From Coriobacteriaceae bacterium (lineage in GTDB: Bacteria; Actinomycetota; Coriobacteriia; Coriobacteriales; Coriobacteriaceae): a DNA stretch of 7,059 nucleotides. Position numbers and translations under genes: made by a program. Within the stretch, counting starts at the first letter, position 1. Each line of letters starts with the position of its first letter. The notes under the pieces are model-generated. The model ran no database searches and was not told the DNA's origin. It saw only the letters and a program-made list of their open reading frames with translations. This document shows positions 1 to 5,261 of the stretch, in pieces. The stretch spans positions 1 through 7,059 of the forward strand of contig CABJBO010000054.1 of NCBI GenBank assembly GCA_902363875.1. Reading direction: 5' to 3'.

Positions 1-4
1 TCCA

Positions 5-17
5 AGGGTTATACCCT
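5..17. repeat. Short palindrome beyond the operon end
   Basis: AGGGT-TAT-ACCCT is a 5-bp inverted repeat with a 3-nt spacer, lying just past the terminator-like hairpin in the direction of minus-strand transcription. It could be a small operator or a chance palindrome. No function can be assigned from the window, which ends four bases further on. Confidence 0.3.
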
Positions 18-23
18 AAGAGC

Positions 24-48
24 AAACCACCCCTTTTAGGGGTGGTTT
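24..48 (-). terminator. Probable operon terminator hairpin
   Basis: A perfect 10-bp stem (AAACCACCCC at 24-33, GGGGTGGTTT at 39-48) encloses a 5-nt loop at 34-38. It starts 27 nt after the last stop codon of the minus-strand operon, in a stretch clearly richer in A+T than the genes. Read on the minus strand, the stem ends in TTT followed by GCTCTTA, so the U-tract is short and interrupted. On the plus strand the tail is TTTT then GATTG. It may therefore be a weak or bidirectional intrinsic terminator. The position and stem quality support the call and the poor U-tract limits it. Confidence 0.55.
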
Positions 49-75
49 TGATTGTGCGATTTCGATTTCCCACGG

Positions 76-171
76 CTAGTCCCGGTCGTCGTCGCCGGCT
101 GCGCAGCAGGCGTAGGCCGTGAGCGTGAGGAGCCCCATGAGGAGCCCTATTCCGAAGGGCGCGAATCCCAT
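76..171 (-). CDS. 31-aa membrane microprotein, function unknown
   Basis: This small ORF begins with ATG at 171-169 and ends with TAG at 78-76. A full consensus Shine-Dalgarno AAGGAGGT lies at 185-178, six bases before the ATG, which fixes this start over longer versions of the same frame. The product opens with MGFAPFGIG, continues into a hydrophobic stretch at about residues 5-25 (LLMGLLTLTAYACC), and ends in an acidic tail, GDDDRD. It is predicted to be a single-pass membrane peptide, with a Cys-Cys pair at residues 22-23. The first 25 bases overlap the sortase gene in another frame, so translation is probably coupled to the sortase. I do not recognise a family. It could be an accessory factor for the sortase or surface protein, or a small membrane peptide of the conjugation machinery. 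The alternative is a chance ORF, which the ribosome binding site argues against. Confidence 0.6.
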   Translation of the reverse strand: MGFAPFGIGLLMGLLTLTAYACCAAGDDDRD

Positions 172-878
172 CCTTCCACCTCCTTCGCGTAGACGACGGT
201 GCGCGAGTTGCTCGTCTGGTAGCTGCACGTCACGAAGGCCCAGGCCTGCGCGATGTCCGCCGGCTCTTCCAGGACGACCTCGCACCGGGACAATTTGTCC
301 CCGAGGTAGGCGGCGAGCTCCGCCGCGTCGGCGAAGTCGGTCCGCTTGCCCTCCGAGCTCGCGTCGACCACGTCGGCCGCGAAGACCTTGAGCTCGATCG
401 CCTTCTCGCGGGTGTAGATCCGGATGGTGCGGTGCCCCTCGGCGAAGTCGCGCGACGAGTACTGCGCGAGCGGCGCGAACATGGTGCCGTCGGACATGTG
501 GTGCCCGTACACGATGACGAGCGGGCTTTCGGCTCCCTGCGCGCAGCCTGCGTCGATGTAGGGAGCGCCCCATGCGGAGCGCTCGCCGTTAGCATCGTGC
601 GTGAGGTAGAAGTCGGGCGATTCCGACCGGCCCTGGACGATCGGGTAGTCGACGGTCGTGCCCGGCACGCGCACCCATGCGACGACGGAGGCGGGAAGGA
701 CGTCCCAGTCGATTCCGCCTCCCGTCTCTTGAGCCTCCATTTCCGCGTCCTCTTCCGCAGCGGGCACCTCGTGCACCACGTATGGGTTCCTCTCGGGCTG
801 CGGCAAGACGGCGAGCGCCGCCAGCGCCAGCAACGCCACGGCGACGGCGAGCGCCGTGGCGGCTTTCCCTTTGTCCAT
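147..878 (-). CDS. Class B-type sortase
   Basis: A 243-aa cysteine transpeptidase, predicted to cleave the sorting signal of a surface protein and join it to peptidoglycan. The N-terminus is a short basic segment (MDKGK) and a membrane helix at about residues 7-26, giving type II topology with the catalytic domain outside. The domain follows the sortase plan: a VAWVRVPGTTVDYPIVQG strand region (66-83), FYLTHDANGE (90-99), which is typical of class B members, VIVYGHHM with catalytic His126 (121-128), FVTCSY with catalytic Cys218 (215-220), and NSRTVVYA with catalytic Arg226 (224-231). All three catalytic residues are present and the length is normal. It follows the surface-protein gene by 72 nt, so that protein is the likely substrate. 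The ATG at 878 is chosen because it precedes the membrane helix, although its ribosome binding site is unusually close. Class B is assigned from motifs, not from a tree. Some class B enzymes handle PxTG-type motifs rather than NPQTN, which would fit the YAKTG motif next door. Confidence 0.92.
   Translation of the reverse strand: MDKGKAATALAVAVALLALAALAVLPQPERNPYVVHEVPAAEEDAEMEAQETGGGIDWDVLPASVVAWVRVPGTTVDYPIVQGRSESPDFYLTHDANGERSAWGAPYIDAGCAQGAESPLVIVYGHHMSDGTMFAPLAQYSSRDFAEGHRTIRIYTREKAIELKVFAADVVDASSEGKRTDFADAAELAAYLGDKLSRCEVVLEEPADIAQAWAFVTCSYQTSNSRTVVYAKEVEGWDSRPSE
178..185 (-). promoter_or_regulatory. Consensus RBS of the 31-aa microprotein, inside the sortase gene
   Basis: On the minus strand the sequence reads AAGGAGGT, followed by six bases (GGAAGG) and then ATG. 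It lies within the last codons of the sortase gene. It is as good a match to the 16S rRNA 3' end as any other ribosome binding site in the window, and is the main evidence that the 31-aa ORF is translated. Confidence 0.7.
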
Positions 879-880
879 GT

Positions 881-888
881 CCTCCCCC
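881..888 (-). promoter_or_regulatory. Sortase RBS, tightly spaced and inside a hairpin
   Basis: Upstream of the sortase ATG the minus strand reads GGGGGAGGAC then ATG. The GGAGG core ends only two bases before the start codon, closer than the usual 5-9. The element forms the 3' arm of a 7-bp hairpin (CCTCCCC at 902-896 with GGGGAGG at 887-881). Both features predict weak or regulated initiation compared with the other genes here. Confidence 0.6.
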
Positions 889-927
889 GTTCGCAGGGGA
901 GGCCCCGGGCGAGCGCCCAGGGCCTCC
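881..927 (-). promoter_or_regulatory. Two mutually exclusive hairpins in the surface protein-sortase gap
   Basis: In the 72-nt gap the transcript can form hairpin 1: GGAGGCCC (927-920) with GGGCCTCC (905-898), extended past one mismatch by GGGC/GCCC, around a 4-nt loop at 914-911. It can alternatively form hairpin 2: CCTCCCC (902-896) with GGGGAGG (887-881) around an 8-nt loop. Both use bases 898-902, so they cannot coexist fully. Hairpin 1 is longer, is transcribed first and leaves the sortase ribosome binding site free, whereas hairpin 2 covers it. No U-tract follows, so this is not a classical terminator. It may lower sortase synthesis relative to its substrate, act as an RNA switch, or mark an mRNA processing site. 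The pairing is visible in the sequence; the function is inferred. Confidence 0.5.
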
Positions 928-950
928 GGTTCGGTATCGATGCGCTGCCG

Positions 951-3677
951 CTACTCTTCCGGCTTTTCGGCCGCCTCGTCCTTGCTCGCGGCCGCCTTGC
1001 GCTTGCGATACGCAAGCACTCCGCCCGTACCCGCCGCAGCTGCCAGAGCGATGCCCGCGGCCACGGCGTAGCCGGTGCCGTCGGGGGCGTCGGCCCCGGT
1101 CTTGGCGTAGGGCTCCTCGGGGACCTCGGGCGTGTCGGGGTTGTCCACGACGACGCTCTGCTCGGCGGAGTCGATGTCCTCGTGGGCCGCAACGACGTTG
1201 CCGGCGGAGTCCAGGACCTTCTCGAAGACGACGAGCTCGTCTCCCTCGGCCAGGCCCTCGGTGTCGAACTCGAAGGTCACCTCGACGGTGCCGGAGGGCG
1301 CCTCGGGCTCGAAGGGCGTGCGCGCGGTCACCTCGTTGCCGTCCTTGTCGAGGAACGGCTCTCCGGTGCCCTTGTCCATGAGCGTGCCCACGGCGATGTA
1401 GGTCTCGCCGGGGACGAGGCCCTTGTAGGCCACCGTGTCGATGACCTTGGCCTTGCCGGCCTCGATGACCTGGTCGCCGTCGGCGGCGTCGGCCGCCTGC
1501 GTGCCCACCTCGACGGCGACGTGGACTGTCTGGCCCTCGTCGGAGAGGTCCGCGTGCGACGCCACCTCGGCTCCCTCCTTGCGTAGGCTCTCGAACACGA
1601 CCAGGTCGCGGCCGCCGAGCAGGCTCGCGTCGAAGGAAATCTCGACGTCCCGGCTGCCCGTCGAGAGCGCGGGGGCGAACTCGGCCTTGGCCTCCACGGG
1701 CACGCCCGAGGCGTCGGCCACGGGCTCGCCGGTCGCCTTGTCGACGAGAGTGGCCGAGAGCTCGTACTCCTCGCCGGCCTTCAGGCCCTCGTAGGCGACG
1801 GCGTCGACGACCTTGGCCTCGGCGTCGGCCGAGACGTCCTTGTCGCCGTCCGCCCCGTCCTTTGCCGTGGTGGAGATGCGCGGGCCCTCCTGGTCGTCGA
1901 GGCCCATCCACACGGCCTTCGCGACCGTCGAGTCGCGATCGATCCAGAAGCTCCTCGTGATGAGCTCGAGGCCCTCGTTGGCATCGCAGCGCAGCTCGGT
2001 CATGGTGTAGGCGCCGTACGGCAGGGCCGCCAGCGAGTCGTCGACCGGCGCCGAGGAGCCGTCCTCGCCGAGCGAGAACCAGATGCCGGCCTTCGGGTCC
2101 ATGTCGGCGACAGCAATCGGGCCCTCATGGCCGAGCAGGGCGTCGTTGGCGTTGGTGTCCCTCGAGTGCCTGTTCCAGCTGCTCGCGGTCGACGCGTCGC
2201 CGTTGCGGTCCGTGACCAGCACGTGAGTCTCGCCGGTGGCCGCGTTCTCGATGGCGAACGGGACCATGAGGCCGGCGTTGTCGGACTCGCTCTTCTTGGA
2301 GAGCTCGAGGTCGTTGCGCACCACCTGGTCGCGGAACTCGAGCGCGGCGCCGTCCGCGGAGGCGCTCACGATCTCGCCGCCGGTGCGGACCTCGAAGGTG
2401 CGGGGCTCGCCGTCGGTCAGCAGGTAGCCCCCGTTCGTCGCCGTCTCCCGCACGTCGTAGGTTCCGTACGGCAGTGCGTCGGCCGCGGTCTGCGCGGTGT
2501 AGGCGCCGGCCTCGTCGTTCCATGCGGTGGTCAGCGTGGCCACGGCTTCGCCCGGCTCGCGCCATTCGCCGTCAACGAGGACCTTGTGCGCCGAGCGGTT
2601 CGTGACGGTGAACTCGATCCCGTCGAGGCCGGGGTGCTCGCCAGGCGCCTCCTTGTGGCCGCTGCCCGCGAGCGCCTCGGACGCCTGCAGCTCCTTGTCG
2701 GACTTGGTCACCTGCACGCCGCCGCGGAAGACCTCGTCGGTCACGGGGTCGCCCGTGAGGTCGGCCACCTCGCTGGCCTTCACGGTGAACGTGACGGAGG
2801 CGTCGCTGGCGTCGTAGCCCTCGGGCGCGCCGGACTCGACGATGCGGTAATTGCCCGCGGGAAGTGCGTCGGCGCCGGTCGCGGCGACGTGCGACCCGTC
2901 CTCGGGCGCGGTCTTGATCGTGGCGCATACCTCGCCGTCGGCGTAGTACTTGCCGCCGACCAGCACGTAGCGGCCGGTCTCGTTAACGACGGAGAAGCTC
3001 GCGCCGTCGAGCGAGGCGTCGCCCTGGGGCTCCGCGCCCGCCTCGGAGTCCGTTTTGACGACCTTGACTCCGCCCGTGGACCAGCTGAAGCTCACGAGCG
3101 TCTGGGAGCCGCCGCCGGTCCTGACGCAGAACGCCTCGAACCCGGCGGATACCTTGCCGGCGCCCGCCTTCATCTTGGCGAAGGTCCCGCCGATCAGCTC
3201 GGACTTCGCCCAGGAGGCGAACTCGGCGCTCGTGCCGTGCGTGGCAGCCGACTCGGACCCAGAGTAGGCGTAGGCGATGAGCACATGGCTCGCCGCGGCG
3301 TACTTCGCGTCGTCCCAGCCGCCGCCGTCGTACCAGCTGCCCGGGAACATCGACGCGTCGAAGCCGGGAGAGCCGAACGAGTACCAGATCGCCGCTGTCA
3401 CGTCGCCGCTCGACACGGGGCTCGTCGAGTAGGAGCCCGGCGCGGGCGTCGGGGACGAGGGCTCGGCGCAGTAGGCGATGTTCCCGTCGGCGCTCATCCA
3501 CGTGGTGGCGAAGCCGCCGTAGGGGATCTTGCCGCCGATGGACACGTCTACCGTGCTCGGCGCGGCGTAGGCGGGCGAGGCCGCCACGGAGGCGAGCAGC
3601 GCCCCCGCCGCCAGGATGAGCGCCATGGCGCATCGGAGGAGCTTTTCCTGCAGGGTGCAGTCTTTCGCTGCGTTCAT
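951..3677 (-). CDS. Sortase-anchored surface protein with thioester-like head, SpaA-like domains and VaFE repeats
   Basis: A 908-aa cell-wall adhesin or pilin-like protein. Residues 1-39 form a signal peptide with probable cleavage after AYA. Residues 45-200 resemble a thioester domain: the IAYCAEP motif carries Cys70, but the segment where a Gln is expected reads AASHVLIAY (128-136), with His131. Three SpaA/Cna-B-like domains follow, at about 203-318, 319-454 and 455-598. Each has a Lys-bearing first strand (VKVVKTD, VQVTKSD, LELSKKS) and a Glu-bearing late strand (YRIVES, YDVRET, YTMTEL), the usual isopeptide-bond pair. Two VaFE repeats occupy 599-720 and 723-845 (LVVFE at 691-695 and 815-819). 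The C-terminus has a YAKTG sorting motif (857-861), a membrane helix (about 870-890) and a basic tail starting RKRK. GGAGG at 3689-3685 precedes the ATG by seven bases. It lies 12 nt after the preceding gene and just before a sortase. No pilin polymerisation motif was recognised, so a monomeric adhesin is favoured. The ligand is unknown. Confidence 0.9.
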   Translation of the reverse strand: MNAAKDCTLQEKLLRCAMALILAAGALLASVAASPAYAAPSTVDVSIGGKIPYGGFATTWMSADGNIAYCAEPSSPTPAPGSYSTSPVSSGDVTAAIWYSFGSPGFDASMFPGSWYDGGGWDDAKYAAASHVLIAYAYSGSESAATHGTSAEFASWAKSELIGGTFAKMKAGAGKVSAGFEAFCVRTGGGSQTLVSFSWSTGGVKVVKTDSEAGAEPQGDASLDGASFSVVNETGRYVLVGGKYYADGEVCATIKTAPEDGSHVAATGADALPAGNYRIVESGAPEGYDASDASVTFTVKASEVADLTGDPVTDEVFRGGVQVTKSDKELQASEALAGSGHKEAPGEHPGLDGIEFTVTNRSAHKVLVDGEWREPGEAVATLTTAWNDEAGAYTAQTAADALPYGTYDVRETATNGGYLLTDGEPRTFEVRTGGEIVSASADGAALEFRDQVVRNDLELSKKSESDNAGLMVPFAIENAATGETHVLVTDRNGDASTASSWNRHSRDTNANDALLGHEGPIAVADMDPKAGIWFSLGEDGSSAPVDDSLAALPYGAYTMTELRCDANEGLELITRSFWIDRDSTVAKAVWMGLDDQEGPRISTTAKDGADGDKDVSADAEAKVVDAVAYEGLKAGEEYELSATLVDKATGEPVADASGVPVEAKAEFAPALSTGSRDVEISFDASLLGGRDLVVFESLRKEGAEVASHADLSDEGQTVHVAVEVGTQAADAADGDQVIEAGKAKVIDTVAYKGLVPGETYIAVGTLMDKGTGEPFLDKDGNEVTARTPFEPEAPSGTVEVTFEFDTEGLAEGDELVVFEKVLDSAGNVVAAHEDIDSAEQSVVVDNPDTPEVPEEPYAKTGADAPDGTGYAVAAGIALAAAAGTGGVLAYRKRKAAASKDEAAEKPEE
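1095..1109 (-). other. Sorting motif YAKTG of the surface protein
   Basis: These codons encode Tyr-Ala-Lys-Thr-Gly at residues 857-861, eight residues before the C-terminal hydrophobic helix and followed by a basic tail. The arrangement is that of a sortase signal, but Ala replaces the Pro of LPxTG or IPKTG. NPDTP, which loosely resembles the NPQTN motif of class B sortases, lies 11 residues earlier (846-850). By position, YAKTG is the likelier cleavage site. Confidence 0.75.
1143..1511 (-). repeat. VaFE repeat 2 of the surface protein
   Basis: Residues about 723-845 repeat the pattern of the preceding unit: AKVIDTVAYKGL near the start, GTLMDKGTGEPF in the middle, LVVFEKV late, and AAHEDIDSAEQSV at the end. 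The two copies are clearly homologous but diverged, consistent with an old tandem duplication rather than a recent expansion. The domain boundaries are approximate. Confidence 0.8.
1518..1883 (-). repeat. VaFE repeat 1 of the surface protein
   Basis: Residues about 599-720 form the first VaFE unit: AKVVDAVAYEGL, then ATLVDKATGEPV, LVVFESL and ASHADLSDEGQTV. These units usually form a stalk in Gram-positive surface proteins, between the binding head and the wall anchor, which matches the position here. The boundaries are approximate. Confidence 0.8.
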
Positions 3678-3689
3678 CTTTCCGCCTCC

Positions 3690-4148
3690 CTATCTCTCGA
3701 CGCTTCGCTGTGCGCGGGGCGCCTCGTGCTCGGCGGCGCGGCTCGCCTGGCGGGCGTGCTCGGCGCGCTCCGCGAGGTAGCGCGAGCGCCCTGCGTCAAC
3801 GGCCTCCTTGAGCTGCGCCGGCATGACCTTCACGGTGTCCTTGACCGCGCGGCCGCCCTCGTCGAGCTCGGGCTGGCCGTCCGGGCCCATCACCGTCTTC
3901 CTCAGCCACACCTCGCGGTTCGCGAGCAGCGGTATGTCCCGGAAGTCGGCCCCCTTGAAGCGGCTCTCGTTAACGAACATGGGGCTGAACTCGTAGCCTC
4001 CCACGTCCACGCCGTCGACGACGGTGCCCTTGGGAAGGGTCGCCGAGTTGAAGGTCCTGGCCTCGCCGGTCGCGCGGTCGGTGTACTCGATGCCCTCGCG
4101 CACGAAGCTCTTGTGCAGCGAGAGGTACACGTTCTTCCTCTCTTCCAT
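3690..4148 (-). CDS. Conserved-looking soluble protein of the conjugation operon, function unknown
   Basis: A 152-aa protein beginning MEERKNVYLSL. The ATG at 4148-4146 is chosen because AAAGGAGG lies six bases upstream (4162-4155). An upstream in-frame TTG at 4172 would place that ribosome binding site inside the coding sequence and is rejected. There is no signal peptide or membrane helix, so the protein is probably cytoplasmic. Residues 1-90 look like a compact, largely beta domain, with segments such as LPKGTVVDGVDVGGYEFSP and DIPLLANREVWLRKTV. Residues about 108-152 are charged and Ala/Arg/Glu-rich, probably helical, ending HEAPRAQRSVER. I do not recognise the family. The basic C-terminal tail would suit a nucleic-acid- or partner-binding role, but this is inference. 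The gene stands 12 nt before the surface-protein gene and shares the operon, suggesting a part in element transfer or adhesin expression. Confidence 0.8.
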   Translation of the reverse strand: MEERKNVYLSLHKSFVREGIEYTDRATGEARTFNSATLPKGTVVDGVDVGGYEFSPMFVNESRFKGADFRDIPLLANREVWLRKTVMGPDGQPELDEGGRAVKDTVKVMPAQLKEAVDAGRSRYLAERAEHARQASRAAEHEAPRAQRSVER

Positions 4149-4257
4149 GTCTTTCCTCCTTTTCGTTTTCAATCGGTCCTTGTCTTCATCCGCCGGGACG
4201 CGTGCCCCGGCGCGGCGCCCCTATCTCATGGCGACCGCCCCCTTCCTCGCTTTTCCG
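4149..4257 (-). other. 109-nt intergenic gap with a GC hairpin and a two-codon ORF
   Basis: This is the longest gap between genes in the window. It contains a 7-bp perfect stem, CGCCGGG (4191-4197) with CCCGGCG (4206-4212), around an 8-nt loop, with no U-tract on the downstream side. Nearer the preceding gene, a purine-rich stretch (AGGAAGGGGG) precedes ATG-AGA-TAG at 4229-4221, a start codon with one sense codon. This may be the remnant of a lost gene or a tiny translated leader. No convincing promoter was found, so the downstream genes probably depend on read-through from upstream. Confidence 0.5.
4155..4162 (-). promoter_or_regulatory. RBS that fixes the start of the 152-aa gene
   Basis: The minus strand reads AAAGGAGG, then AAAGAC, then ATG. 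The near-perfect Shine-Dalgarno with six-base spacing selects the ATG at 4148 over the TTG 24 bases upstream. Confidence 0.8.
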
Positions 4258-5259
4258 CTAGAAGCCGCTCACGATGTCGCGCGCCCAGGAGCCGCTCTTC
4301 ACGAGGGCCAGGATGAGCAGCACGCACATGGCCAGGTACTGCAGCGCGTAGGTGAGCCCGTTCGCGACCGCGTCGGCCGGGGTGCCCGTCCCGGGGTTCG
4401 CCCCGGTGAGCCCGCCGAGCACGAGCGGGAACGATATGAGCAGCACGAGGATGATGACGCCGGCGATGCAGACCGCCCCGAAGCTCTTCAGGTAGCCAAG
4501 GCCTATCTGGCGCGTGGCGTCCATGCCGAGGAACGCCAGCGGGATCGGGGCGAACGCGGCCATGATGTAGAGCTGGAGCGCGCGGGCCCAGCAGACCACG
4601 AGGGCGACGACGTAGGCCGCCAGCACCACGACCCAGCTGATGAGGCTCACGACGAGCATGGCGATGAGCGACGGGATGTCGTCGTCGGTGGTGACGACGG
4701 ACACCTCGGGCAGGTCGAGCGCGCCTCCGGCGCCGAAGAGCGCCTCGACTCGGTCGATGGCGAGCCCGCAGACCTCGTAGATCGACGCCATCAGGTCGAA
4801 GCTGTTCTGTATGAGGAACAGGAACACGGCGAAGAACACGAGGAGGAAAACGACCTCCTTGACGCCGGGAAGGCTCTGGCTGCCGTCCATGCGCTGGGAG
4901 ATCTCGATGAGCTTCAGGGTGAAGACCAGGCCGAGCACCCCGCACCCGATCGGCAGGATGGCAACCTGCCACACGCCGCGGGCGACGTCGTGCATGGTCA
5001 GGTCGCTCGAGCTCGTGAGCATGTGCGCGAAGTCGGCCGAGAGGATCCCGTTCGCGCCGATCGACCCGAGCACGCCCGTCTGAGCCTTGAACATCCAGTT
5101 GCAGCAGTCGCGCAGAAGGCCGCACAGCCAATCGTTGACGTCCCCGGCTATGTCGGCGTATGCCGGCTGCGCGGGGACGAGCAGGAGCGCGCAGAGGGCG
5201 AACGCCGCCGCGGCGGAGATGGCGAACGCCCTGCGGCGCTGCGCCTTGAGCGCCCGCAC
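4258..5259 (-). CDS. VirB6/TrbL-like conjugal transfer membrane protein (CD1112-like)
   Basis: A 333-aa polytopic protein, probably a component of the type IV secretion channel in the cytoplasmic membrane. Residues 1-35 form a signal-like segment ending PAYA before DIAGDV. Hydrophobic segments follow at about 93-118, 134-152, 195-222, 227-245, 258-285 and 302-320. The segment ALQLYIMAAFAPIPLAFLG (227-245) closely resembles the conserved region of CD1112/TrbL-type proteins of Gram-positive conjugative elements. The extracellular N-terminal part contains Cys46, Cys52 and Cys53. The GTG at 5259-5257 is chosen because it gives a complete signal segment, lies just two bases after the preceding stop and has GGAGG ten bases upstream (5274-5270). 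Longer in-frame extensions overlap the preceding gene and are low-complexity shadow sequence. Translation is probably coupled to that gene. The family assignment rests on the motif, topology and neighbours. Confidence 0.85.
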   Translation of the reverse strand: MRALKAQRRRAFAISAAAAFALCALLLVPAQPAYADIAGDVNDWLCGLLRDCCNWMFKAQTGVLGSIGANGILSADFAHMLTSSSDLTMHDVARGVWQVAILPIGCGVLGLVFTLKLIEISQRMDGSQSLPGVKEVVFLLVFFAVFLFLIQNSFDLMASIYEVCGLAIDRVEALFGAGGALDLPEVSVVTTDDDIPSLIAMLVVSLISWVVVLAAYVVALVVCWARALQLYIMAAFAPIPLAFLGMDATRQIGLGYLKSFGAVCIAGVIILVLLISFPLVLGGLTGANPGTGTPADAVANGLTYALQYLAMCVLLILALVKSGSWARDIVSGF

Positions 5260-5261
5260 GG

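Noticed and set aside
172..573. Longer version of the 31-aa frame starting at 573
   Set aside because: The extension is Arg-rich shadow sequence inside the sortase gene. The consensus ribosome binding site at 185-178 supports the short start.
898..927. Intrinsic terminator between the surface-protein and sortase genes
   Set aside because: The stem is strong but is followed by CCTGCGAACG rather than a T-run, so it was kept as a regulatory hairpin instead.
1143..1883. Recent tandem duplication or DNA repeat array
   Set aside because: The two VaFE units match at protein level but have diverged in many codons, so this is an old domain duplication, not a DNA-level repeat array.
589..1911. A 440-codon minus-strand frame across the surface-protein and sortase genes
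   Set aside because: It is an out-of-frame reading of two well-supported genes and gives Arg/Gly-rich sequence with no domain.
4155..4172. Promoter with TTGAAA as -35 element, or a TTG start for the 152-aa gene
   Set aside because: A -10 element at normal spacing would fall inside the coding region, and none is seen. The AAAGGAGG just downstream is clearly the ribosome binding site for the ATG at 4148.
2127..4316. A 729-codon open frame on the plus strand, opposite the surface-protein gene
   Set aside because: It is the antisense shadow of a GC-rich, strongly codon-biased gene. Its translation is low-complexity, rich in Arg, Gly, Val and Ala, with no recognisable domain. The minus strand encodes a fully coherent protein with a signal peptide, repeats and an anchor.
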